A stretch of 64,000 nucleotides of DNA from NCBI GenBank assembly GCA_030998015.1, contig JARWMV010000232.1:2604001-2668000 (forward strand). The letters run 5' to 3'. This document shows positions 47,580-58,091 of the stretch, in pieces. The position numbers were made by a program, and so were the translations under genes. Each line of letters starts with the position of its first letter. Within the stretch, counting starts at the first letter, position 1. The notes under the pieces are model-generated. The model made no database searches. It was not told the DNA's origin and saw only the letters and a program-made list of their open reading frames with translations. This DNA is from Ceratorhiza oryzae-sativae. Its lineage: Eukaryota > Basidiomycota > Agaricomycetes > Cantharellales > Ceratobasidiaceae.

Positions 47580-50398
47580 ATGCCTTATGACGACCACGTC
47601 CGCTCCTTGCTCAACTACCGTTCGGCACGCACCCCCATCGTTGTCGCCTTTTCCCCCCACTCGGGCTCGGACGCCTTTTCGATCCGAACACCTCGGGCCC
47701 GAGAGTCCCCCTCAATGAGTAGCTGGTCTGAATCTCCGTCGTGCTACTCGCAATCTCGCGCCTCTGTCGACGACACCACCTCGGACTTGTCCACCACCAC
47801 CTCAGACTACTACGGTCTGGAGCCCCATCGCAACTCGGAGTTCAGCATGTCTTCCGAATTGCAACAACACGAACGCGATGACCGGTCCGAAATGAACGAA
47901 CCCTATCGCGGGTCGTACGTTGATCCGCTTCGGGACTCGAGCGAGGACGAGCGTACAGAGGCCTGTGGCATCGCCTCGGGCTCAAACGACACCTGTCAGA
48001 TGTTGGCCTCCCCCTTCCGGCTGAAAGCGACACGTCACTCTCGAGCGGCCTCTCAACAGATCCTAGCCCTGATCCTCGTCTTTCGTTCCTTGGTACGTTT
48101 CTGACACCCCCCCCACCCCCGCACACGTCTGTTTAGACTTTTCTTACCTGTGATTTTCACCTTGTTTATCTAGGGCCCAAGACCCGGATGATTTCAAAGG
48201 CACCTTGGGAAGAAGATGATGCCATTGCGGAGGAGGCCGTGTCTGATACTGAGACCCAGACAGATGGGCTCGGCATCTTTGGCGGCAAGCTCAAGGTCAA
48301 GGCGCGCAGCCGAAGCAGGACCTTGACGTCTGAAAAGGCTGGCAAGGAGCGTCGATTCTTGGGCGGAGGCTGGGGCCGGACCTCGAGTGACACCCGCCCG
48401 TCGATGGACTCATCCAAGAAGAGCATGGACTCGTATCCCGGGGCTCCTATCTCTCCTCGCACCGCAAGCTTTTCGGATCAAATAAGAGCTGCTGGACGAA
48501 CACCTTCCTTGTTCAGTACATCCTCGACGACATCGTCTGGTCCCAGCGGTGTTCAATCCACCCTATCGGCTGCAAGGACCGGATTTGGGGCCAAGTTGGC
48601 TGGCGGGATTTCTATTAATGCCTATGGTATCGATTCTCGTACGGTCTCACCAGCGCCTTCGGGTTCACCCACCGCCGCAAGTTTTATCCATCCCTACGCT
48701 AATCCGGACCTCTTGCCACCGGGTCACGAATCTGAAAGTTTACCGTCTCGATCCGACTCCAGCACGACACTCACCGCCTCTACAGGCACCCCGGGAGTAC
48801 TCACTCCGTCGTCTTCCGCTTCTTCTGCCGCTTCCCCCTCTCAGGATGATACCTTGTCAGGTTTCAAGAAGGAGAAGCGTCGTCCCCCACAGATATCTGT
48901 CTCCCCCTTGAATCGGACGTTTGGTGCGATCGGCGCCGCTGCCAAGTCCCCCTCTGCACTTTCAACCAGCTTCTCGCCTATGTCACCCGTACCCCACAAC
49001 GACGACACTCCGCCTGGGATGCTTGGCTTCCCTGGGTCCCCGGCTTGCAACCTCATTTCGCTGGAGCAGGCTCAGCTCAAGGCACGAGAGCGTAGCATGA
49101 GTGCTGCGAGCGACGTCCTTCAACCGACACCCCCTCGTCGGAAAGAACTAACCCCCAAAAAGTCCAAACCTTCGCTCATAGGAATTGGCGGCGGGTTCTC
49201 ATCCACGATCGGCGGCGGCTCGTCCACTCCTTTGTGGTCAGATGACGGCAGGGCTCGGACTGTGAGTGCAGGTAGTGCTCTCCACGGCCGATCCAAGGGG
49301 TACCCGGGTACATCCAATTTCGCAACCCAGTCCACGATCAGTGTGAATATCATCCAGGGCGGTGGGATCGAAAACATTCCTGAGGCTGCAGCAAGCAAGG
49401 GTTCGATCGTGGACTCTGTCGTCAGCTCGGGCACCGGATCGACAGATACCGCGCCCTCGAAAACGATCAAGCTCAAGCGCAGCGCGTTGTTCAAGTTCTT
49501 CAAGGACAAAACTGGGTCGAACTCGAACTCTAACACAGGTAATCCGAATATTAGTGCGCCAAGCACACCCATTCACATTGCGCATAACACGTTGGATCAA
49601 CCGCCGCCTGTGCCGAAAGTGCCTGCCCAGTTCAAGTCGGTCACACTGCCGGATGAAGCATCCCTTCGCAACAAAGGCCCGCCACCTGTTGTGGTTTCGT
49701 CCCCCGGCCGCCGATCGCAGAGTGATGATTCCCATACGTCGGTGGGCGATCATGTTTCAAGGTCTACCGCTCGCGACAAGTTCGCAAGGTCGAACACAGA
49801 GCCAGCCAAGCGCGTGGACAATACTTCTGGCGCGCAGACCGACTCGTTTGGGCTGAAACTCCGACCCCTGTCTTCCACGTTCAACGGGCTCCCGGAAGAC
49901 TATCTACATACATCCCCCCAGCCTGGTTCCAACACACGAGGCTCAAGCGAGAGTAAGGCGAGCGACGACTACGGTTTCGAAGAGACCAACGTGTTGTCAC
50001 CTGCGACGCCTTCTTTCCCCGCGTCCGCCCGTTCGAACTATACGCATACTTCTTCAGGTTCTGATGCGTTTAGTGCCACTGTCGATCCCCGTACTCCTTC
50101 TTCACTTGGTGGCTTCCCCCCTGGCGTACCTCGTACATCGACTGACTCGCAAAACTCAGCTGCGATTATTGCTTCATTGCGAGAACAACTTCGGACTGTG
50201 CGCCAGACGTCGAGGACACGTATCGCCGAGCTGGAGAATCAGGTTGACATGCTTAAGCTAGAACTTGCCGAAGCTCAATGTGACCGCTGTGGACGGCGAT
50301 CTCAAGAAGAGCCCATGCCTACCGAACCTGGGATCGTCAACCGACCGCGGGCGAGGACAGGAGGCGGGTCTCGTACCATTTTCGGAGCTAACCAATGA
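47580..50398 (+). CDS. Uncharacterised Ser/Pro-rich protein with C-terminal coiled coil and CxxC
   Basis: The start at 47580 (MPYDDHVRSLLNYRSARTPI) opens a Ser-rich exon. After an intron at about 48090-48173 a single open exon runs to 50398. Nearly all of it is low complexity (Ser, Thr, Pro, Gly), with short conserved-looking islands: RMISKAPWEEDD, KKEKRRPPQISVSPLNRTFG, RSALFKFFKDKTG, FGLKLRPLSSTFNGLPEDYL. The end is a heptad helix IIASLREQLRTVRQTSRTRI followed by a CDRC pair and a basic tail. The first exon needs one missing base near 47990-48005 to reach the frame that splices to exon 2. I do not recognise the family; a signalling or cell-polarity scaffold is possible but unsupported. Confidence 0.65.
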
Positions 50399-50757
50399 AA
50401 CATGTGAACTGTTGGTATCGCTCGATTACTCATTCATTTCATTCCGTTCTCTTTATTCGTTCTTATTCTTCATCCACCCCTACTCGTTTGCTCGCGCTTA
50501 CCTTAATCCAGTTCTTGTATGTCTAATTTCGTTAATCGGACACCTCACTCCTTTTTTGTTCCTCTGTTCCTTTCTTTGACCTGCTGACTCGAGTCGTAGT
50601 GTTTTCGTGTACTTTATTTTTATCTTTACCCTGTAACAAAGTGCCATTCGTTCTATCCCCACAACACCCCAATTGGCAGGCTTGGCCAACGAAACATGAG
50701 ACGTGAGCGGGATCTATTTATGCTACAGCAGGCGGTGTGTCGGCGCTTAGCTGCCTG
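50399..50757. other. Short intergenic region
   Basis: T/C-rich 3' tail of the serine-rich gene and the promoter of MMM1. No coding signal beyond a short open frame (50696-50757) that leads into MMM1 without a clear start. Confidence 0.4.
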
Positions 50758-51908
50758 ATGCAGGTCATCGGCCTCGTGTCCACGGCTATTGACGACGACA
50801 CCACAACTTGGGATTTGGGCAACATGACACTCTTTTCTATGACCCCCACGTTTACGCAAGGACTTGTGCTAGGACAACTATCCATATTTCTACTGCTAGT
50901 GGTGATTATACGGTATCTGTTTCTAGATTCGGCTACGAGCACGCCGGTGCACACCCCAGCACCGCTGCCGCCCGCCCGACCTCGTGCACATGATTTAGAG
51001 AAAGAAAAAAATCTGACTGGAAATGAATGGAGGACTGGGGATGCTGAAACTGCCGAGTGGTTCAATTTGTTGCTGCAGGCTGTAACTTCAACGCATTTGC
51101 TTCATTTGGGCTGGAGAAATTCACATTCTTCGTGATAGGTGGCGCAAACGTACCGAGAGGAGCTGAGAGGAAACTTGCAGGGCGGTGTGGGTGAGGAAGC
51201 TGCGCGTGCAACGATTGAGAGCTGGATGAACAAGACCTTGCAGTCCGATATTTTGGTACGTGACATATTTGCTTGACGTTGAGGATTTGGCCTGAATAAT
51301 GTTGCTGCAAACAGCAGAACATTGTTATTCATTCGGTCAACTTGGGCGATTCGGCTCCACGTATTACTGAAGCGAGGTTAATACCAGATTTACATGACCC
51401 GAATGGATTCGTGAGATTTTCGAACTGAGCTTTGTGGGGGTCAGTCCTAACGATCACGTTCAGGTCGCAGAGTGCAACATGAGCTATATTGATACGGTGT
51501 CGGTGTCGCTTTCGACGTCGGTGCTGTTCAACTATCCCGTTCCCATGTTTGCTCGCCTTCCCGTTTCGCTAACTCTGTCGCTTTCATTGTTCTCGGCAAA
51601 CGTAAGTCTTGTCATCCTTCTCGACATGATATGCGGATTCATCTGTTGGCTAGGTGTCGATAAAACCTCCCTCTCCGACCGCCATTGCACCTTCGGTCAC
51701 AATCACACTCTCGCCTCATTTCCATCTGGAACTGGCTACCACGTCACTTCTCGGATCCAGGGCCAAGCTCGCGGACGTGCCGAAAATCCATCAAATGATC
51801 GAGGAGAGGATTAGACGCGCGATCGCGGAGCGGGCCACTTGGAAGTTTATGCTTCCCGGGTTGGCCGCAAGGACTGCGAGGGAAAGTTTGCCAGAAACCC
51901 CAGTATAG
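50758..51908 (+). CDS. MMM1: ERMES subunit MMM1
   Basis: The methionine at 50758 (MQVIGLVSTAIDDDTTTWDL) is chosen; another in-frame methionine is at 50824. Next comes TFTQGLVLGQLSIFLLLVVI, the lone membrane helix of Mmm1, which anchors it in the endoplasmic reticulum. Then follows a Pro/Ala linker and the SMP domain: ETAEWFNLLLQAVAQTYREE, ESWMNKTLQSDIL, SYIDTVSVSLSTSVLFNYP, RLPVSLTLSLSLFSANVSIK, TTSLLGSRAKLADVPKIHQM. It ends SLPETPV-stop. Mmm1 pairs with Mdm12 and Mdm34 to tether ER to mitochondria and move phospholipids between them. The apparent frame break near 51411 is an intron (51411-51463), so the gene looks intact. Confidence 0.92.
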
Positions 51909-52002
51909 CCGTATTTGACCGAAAAAAGCCTTAGACGGGCGGATGTATTGGTATGTCAAAATGTGTTGTATTCCATGTTCCGTTTCATAAAAAAATGCAC
52001 CA

Positions 52003-53264
52003 TCAAGCCACTTCCTTGCCTCCTAATAGAACAATGACTTTCTCATACACTGTGAATACAATTCCTCCACTCAGCTGTAAATTAAAATAAATCAGCTTGA
52101 ACTCATTCAATGGGATGTCCATGGACGAACCATCAGTCGAGCCAAGCGAGGCGTCGTGCCTCTCCAGAAGCTGAGTAGTCCGTCGTTTGTGAAAGTCTGG
52201 TAGGCGCAGTCAAACGAATTTCTATATTGGGAACGGGCTTTAAGGGACTGCATGCGCGTTTTGATGACGCTGTTCCCTCGGTTAATTGGGCAGCCCGTAT
52301 ATTGAACGAACTACTTACTCCAGCGGCATTGTAGTATATACTGTCACCAGTCCAGCGACAGCCCCAATAGCAAATGTTACGCTACTCGGCAGATGCGTTC
52401 CTTCATGAAGCCTCATATTACTTTGCACAAATTGCTTCAAAGTTGAATATGTCGTGAACCGGACGGCCGAATTGGCACCTTGGCGCATCATCTAAAAACA
52501 GCTTAGCCTAGCGGAAATGACATGGTAAATGAATGGTCATACGACAGGGAACAGCCCTCGGTACACTCCGCGGATCCCTTCCTCACGCACGATGATAGAA
52601 GTGCCGTGTATGAGACCACGAAACCGGGGTTGAGGCAGCTTCGAATCATCGATTAATTTAGTCCTGGGTCGATACTGGTCAGTTGAGAGGTGTTTTGGAC
52701 TTTAACGCGTACTTGATAGTTTCGGATGGCGTAACGGCAAAAACGGCCTCTGCCATTCCGGCGCCCAGCCCAGCTATTGATAGTTCAGCATTTGGTGAGT
52801 TTAATGCGGTGGTGTTCCCATGATCTTATCTCACTCACCAACTAGTGATCTTGGGGCACTAACTCTCCCCTATATATATATATATTAGCCGCATATAAAT
52901 ATCTCATCCAAAAGACTTACATTATCGTCCGCAAGCATTCGCTTGAACCTATCGTAACTAACGAACCTCACACCGGCTTTGGCGGCGTTGCCGACAACGA
53001 GAGCGGTACATCCAGAGTAGAAGCCCGCTAAGCCGTGCTTCTTCCATGTGTCGCGCACTATCATAAGGGGGCCGTCCTTTGCTGGCCCAGTTTCATGTTA
53101 GTCTATGCTGTGTGCAAGCATTAGGGGTATTACTGTACCTTGTTTCCGTCAAACTGCGAGCGAGTTTTGACGAATTCAGTCGGATAGGTCACGAAGGCTT
53201 CTACGGCACCAGCAAATGTGCCGGCTGTTAAGGATTGCCATGCTTTCGTCTCTTTTGATGCCAT
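52003..53264 (-). CDS. Mitochondrial tricarboxylate carrier, CTP1-like
   Basis: The start at 53264 gives MASKETKAWQSLTAGTFAGA, then VEAFVTYPTEFVKTRSQFDG, the first of three carrier signatures. The second is AVFAVTPSETIKTKLID and the third is MPFDVIKTRMQSLKARSQYR. Between them lie GLAGFYSGCTALVVGN and GIRGVYRGLFPVMMRQGANS, and the end is VIVLLGGKEVA-stop. The signature residues and the QGANSA block after repeat two match the citrate transport protein Ctp1, which exchanges citrate for malate or other tricarboxylates at the inner mitochondrial membrane. About six exons; one intron contains a (TA)8 run. Confidence 0.85.
52871..52886. repeat. (TA)8 microsatellite
   Basis: Sixteen bases of alternating TA inside an intron of the carrier gene; likely length-variable between strains. 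Confidence 0.8.
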
Positions 53265-53413
53265 GGTATAAGTTCGGTGGATGAGGTCTGAAACAGGGAC
53301 TATTGGCGACCAAATTCTCGGCCGATGACGATCCAGATCGTCAAAGGTCGTAAGCGCCCTAGCTAGGATTCAAGAACGCAATCTGAAATTCAAGACGCAG
53401 GACATATATCTAT

Positions 53414-55256
53414 CTACACAGCGACGACTTTTCCGGGGTTCATGATGCCCTTGTCGTCAAAGAGAAGTTTTATGCGACGCATCCAATCCCGGCTAACCTG
53501 ACCCTTGGAATAGTGCAGGTGCTGTGTTTTCTGAAGGCCGAGGCCATGTTCGGCAGAGATCGAGCCCCTGTGCGATTCTGCAACTCGGAATAAGCAGACA
53601 AATCGAATATTCAAAGACATAATTACTCACGAACGATCTCGAACACGAATGGCTCGAGCGCCTCCTCGATTTCTTGAGAGTAAGCGTTTGCGACAACATT
53701 AATGTGGAGATTGCCTTAGCAAATTAGTCAGAATTAGATAGTAGGTGGGGTTAGTCGAAACCGTTGCACTCACCATCTCCTACGTGCCCATAGCCAGTCA
53801 CGAATGATACTTTTGAGTCTGGTCCAGCCCTATATAGCCCCTTCTCCTGGAGTCGCTTCCTCACGGCATCCGTAACGTTCATGAACTCGCGTACGGGTAC
53901 GCTAATGTCGTATTTGTAAACCTTGCCTGTTTTCCCAGCTGCCTCGGCTATGCCCTCGCGCAAGCTCCAGAGCGAAGCAAACTGGTCTGCCGATTGCGAA
54001 AGAATCCCAGTATCGATGAGTGGGTTGGACGAGGAGGTGGTTTCGTAGAGAGTCTCCAGAAGAGTCGAGAGTTTCTATTACAGAAAGTAAAACGTAGGTT
54101 ATGGCACCAAGCAATTGTACACTGACCTCTTCGTCATGCTCTGCACGCCCTCCGCTCGTTTCAATCAATACAAAGCAATTGCTCTCTCCAGCTTCGTCGC
54201 CTAAGCCTCGGGTGCCAGTGTGGTGGCTGACGAGGTCGTATGCTTCTCGATCAAACAGTTCGAACGCTGAGAGCACCTCAGATAAATGCGTCTTGGCCAG
54301 TTGAAACACCTCGGGCAATTTATCGTACGACGGGAGTGCCAGTACGAGATTCTGCTGTGCTCGAGGGGCGGGGGGACAGTGAATAGATACACCCGTGACA
54401 ATACCAAGTGTGCCTTCAGCTCCTATGAACAATTGCTTGAGGTCGTATCCAGTGTTGTCTTTGCGCATCACAGAGAGTTGATCTAAAATCTCTCCGTTTG
54501 GAAGGACAACCTCTAGCCCGAGAACAGAGCCATGGAGTGAGCCGTATCGAATGACCCGAAGCCCGCCAGCATTTGTCGATATGTTTCCACCGATGTGACA
54601 ACTGACACATTAGTCAACGTGGGGACAAAGTTATTTCCGTGTAGAGTCAATGTCTCACCTGCCCTTGGCGCCAAGATCAAGGGGAATAATGTGTGAATGC
54701 GCTGCAACGTAATTACTCAAGTTCTCCAAAATGCACCCGGCGTCTGCGACAAGTATACCAGTCATAGGGTCGAATGACCTGACGTTGGACATGTTGGCCA
54801 GGCTAAGGATGACCTCGTCGTTTGCGGGGACACCGGATCCTAATTATATGCGTGATATAATGAGATTGGTACAGCGCAGTTGTGAGTTGACGCACCCACA
54901 AGCCCCGTATTTCCCCCTTGTGGAACGACAGCCAGCTTTCGACTGTAACAGTGCTTCAAAATCTCGCTCACTTCGGCGGTAGTCTTCGGCTTGAGGACGA
55001 GTTTGGATCGACCGTGGTATTTATCCATCCAGTCGTTATTGTAGCTATCCAAATCGCTCTGGGGATGGTTGAATGGCGGCAGAGACGATATAATGGACGT
55101 TGGCGCCAGAATCCCGGCAAAGTGCTTCACATCGTCTTCGTTGAGCGTTGCATAGTCACCCCGAGGGGCGGTAGCCATAGTGCGAGCTCCATTTCGCAGT
55201 ATTCTGGGAGTCAGTCGGCGCGACGTGGCAAGGGACAGAAAGCGAGCAGAGCTCAT
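53414..55256 (-). CDS. D-2-hydroxyglutarate/D-lactate dehydrogenase, FAD-linked, mitochondrial
   Basis: The start at 55256 gives MSSARFLSLATSRRLTPRIL, an Arg-rich leader for mitochondrial import. The FAD-binding domain includes KLAVVPQGGNTGLVG, later ISTNAGGLRVIRYGS, GSVLGLEVVLPNGEILD and GYDLKQLFIGAEGTLGIVTG. The catalytic half has DREAYDLVSHHTG, SFVTGYGHVGDG, and SAEHGLG near 53540, ending IMNPGKVVAV-stop. The motif set fits Dld2/D2HGDH-type flavoproteins, which oxidise D-2-hydroxyglutarate or D-lactate and pass electrons to the respiratory chain. Sequence alone does not decide between the two substrates. About eight exons; no frame break seen. Confidence 0.88.
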
Positions 55257-55384
55257 TGTCGTTGTTCAGCGCAAGTCCTAAATCCGACCTGCCGAAAGGT
55301 GAGAGGCACGGTCACGTGCAAGATTGCCTCTTGTGGACATCCCTCCACCAACCAGTATTATATCTTTGTCTATTAATTTCTTGG
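55257..55384. promoter_or_regulatory. Compact bidirectional promoter with E-box
   Basis: Only 128 bases separate the start codons of the dehydrogenase (minus) and the WD40 gene (plus). A GTCACGTGC site lies at 55311-55319 (core 55313-55318). Co-regulation is inferred from distance only. Confidence 0.5.
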
Positions 55385-57859
55385 ATGTACTCGACAAACA
55401 ACTCATATGGTGCAGGCCCATCGTCCCGACCCATCAGGCCGATGCCTGCTCGGCGACAGTTTGTTACCGTTACTCGAAAGCCTGTTCCTCCTCCCCCTCC
55501 ATCTCGGAATGCTGTCATAAACATTACGGACAGCGAGCCAGAAATTAACTTGGTAGATTCTAGCGACTCGGAAGTTGAGCTTATACACGCGAAGGTGCCT
55601 AGTGTGGTGAAGCGACCGCCTCCGACTTTGCCAGCAAAGAATAAACTACTGGTTAGGGAGGTTATTGATCTCTCGATAGACGAAGAGCCCATTCCTTCGC
55701 TGTCGGTGAGTCTGTTAAAGCTTTCGAAAGCTCCTCGCACTCAAGGTCTTTTTAAAGGCGGTAATAGAGGAGCAGAATGACGACAGTTAGCCTTTGTTCT
55801 TTTGCGCAAAACCAAACAATTAACGATGTCTTAGTGCTAGTTGATACAGACAGTGATTCAATCCCCGAAGGATTCGAGCCGTGGGAGCCCACCGTCCCGT
55901 TGCAAATAACACGTACAGCGCCACCTGCACCTATGAAACAGGAGCCGGAAGAGGTGCCAGGGCACCAGCTAACGTGGCGACCGCCCAAAATGGATTGGTT
56001 CCGAGAGGAATGTACTGGCGCGAGCAGTGCTGGCGCGTTTATCGAGCGTAGAGTCCGTGGGTTAGGGAGGAAGGATAGGATTGAGATGGATCCAATAGAA
56101 TTTGAGGTGAGTTGAAGGTGTGGTTTTTGTGTTCTTTGACGCCGACGGATGAAATGTAGTTTATGCCGGCTCGACGAAAGCGGCCAAAGTGGATAATGGA
56201 GAGGTCTTTAATCCAACCGATGAGGAGCGCTTTAGCTAGCCTTGAATCGGATATACTCTTCAAAGACAAAATAGTCCCTATTCCGGGTATGAACGCGCCT
56301 AGAGGAGGTATGGCAGTTTATTAGCTAAGGAAAGACTGGGTACTGAGGTGCACTACCGCAGCGGTGAACTGTATAGCTCAATCGAAAGGATATGTTGCCA
56401 TCGGCCGAACGTATGAAGAGGATGCGGCGTACGACGGAGGCGGACTTGCAATCTGGAAAGTTAGAACTAAAAGTAAGCGTTTGGCTGCGTTAGTTTGACG
56501 GTTTAAGGTTCAACGTGACAAGGAGCCTATGATGTCCCTGCTCACATTATGCAGTTGAGGACTACAGTTACTGGACCAAATGCGCTCCCCCCTGGAAGAA
56601 AACAGCATTCGATTGGAGCGATTGCTTTCGACCCTGCAGAGTAAGATTGGCCTGTTGATTTGTGCTCATGTGTGATTAATATCTTGTTTATAGCGACACG
56701 ATGTTGCTATCCGCAGGAGATGACAACAGGATTCAGCTGTGGCACATTAACGAGGAAGAGGATAAGATCGAGAAAGTAGGTCAGTGATGTCCGAACACCT
56801 GCTCCGAATTTGATGCTAACCTCTGTTGAAACAGAGGCGCGGCGCGTGAGAAAACCTGCAACAGTGGTGTTTTGTCACGAGGGCAATACCGTTGCAGTTG
56901 GGCATGCAGATGGGTAAGCCGCCAATGGGGTGGCGCACCATATATGCGTACCGATACGAAGATGCACTAGGTTGAACTTATACGATGCGGGCGACTATCT
57001 AAAACCAGAGTATAACTGGGGCTATAAACAAAAAGGACAAGAAGTTGTCAGCATTGCTTGGGGCGTCCACAGATCTCAACATGTCCTCGCGGCCGGTGCG
57101 CAGGACGACGAGGGGGTAAAGGGTCGAATCGTATTCATTAATGCCGAGGTTGGAAAGATGATTAAGGGAATCGATAGCGAGTCATGTTCGAGTCTCGCGC
57201 TCGATCCTAGTGGTATGCGTTTCGTTCGCCGGGCATCTAGGCGTTTATTTAGGTGATGGTTTTAGGTACAGTTCTTGCATTTACAGGCAGTGGACGGGGT
57301 GGCAAACCCCATCGACATGTTCTGCGTTTGTACGACGCTCATCGAACGGATTGGCACCCAACAGCCGTGATCGGGATACCCTCGTCAAAATCATCAACGT
57401 CGGGAGAAGTTATCGAAGCAAAATGGTCTCCCGATGGGATCCACATTGCCTATGCGCGTGATGACAATACGATTGACGTATTTGATACGCGGTGGTTAGG
57501 CCAACGGGAGACTATGCTTGTATTTAAGCACGATGCTGATTCGGCGGCTGCTGAAGGAGGGAACTATGGAGTGCAAGGGATTATGTGGTTTGGAAACGAT
57601 AAACTTGTCAGCGGGGGTGCGGATCATTGCGTACGAGTGTGGGATGTTAGGAAGGAAGAAGAGTCCCAAGTGCTTGCTACCCTGGGGGGTCGAATTGGGT
57701 ATTTAGATGGCAGCGAGGATGTGGATTTATTCCCGATCGTCGCGTGAGTGTCTCTTTTACTAGCTTGTTTACCCTGCTGATTTTTATACTGGCTTTAGAG
57801 GCGACCAGCTGGGAAATGCATATTATCTACCGAATCGGTTGCTGGTAGAGCGTTCGTAG
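55385..57859 (+). CDS. WD40-repeat protein with N-terminal SUMO-interaction-like motifs
   Basis: The start at 55385 (MYSTNNSYGAGPSSRPIRPM) leads into a disordered region with hydrophobic clusters each followed by acidic/Ser runs: VINITDSEPE (about residue 44), INLVDSSDSE (54), VIDLSIDEE (93) and, in the next exon, VLVLVDTDSDS. These resemble SUMO-interaction motifs. The rest forms a WD40-type propeller: AVNCIAQSKGYVAIG, HSIGAIAFDPADDTMLLSAG, DDNRIQLWHINEEEDKIEKV, VVSIAWGVHRSQHVLAAGAQ, VIEAKWSPDGIHIAYARDDN, and DKLVSGGADHCVRVWDVRKE, ending VERS-stop. No named family is recognised. Binding of SUMO-modified partners in the nucleus is an inference. About nine exons, frame kept throughout. Confidence 0.72.
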
Positions 57860-58091
57860 CACCGCAAGGTATTTTGGCTTGGCGCATTATTCACTTCTTG
57901 TATGATATCATATATCGATATCTAATGGATGGTGCTGAGGGAACACCTCATTTTTCGAGATATTGGGTGGCTGGAGGGTGGAGTGTGGGGCCTGTGGCTG
58001 TATATATGTTTGCTCGTGATGACGAGACCCGATACACATCCTGTATCGGCGGCCTGTAGTCCGAGGACTTACGCACGACCACGGCCGCACG

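Noticed and set aside
51411..51463. Apparent frame break and stop inside MMM1
   Set aside because: A 53-base GT-AG intron (GTGAGA...TTCAG) removes the break and restores the expected SMP sequence, so it is not counted as a slip.
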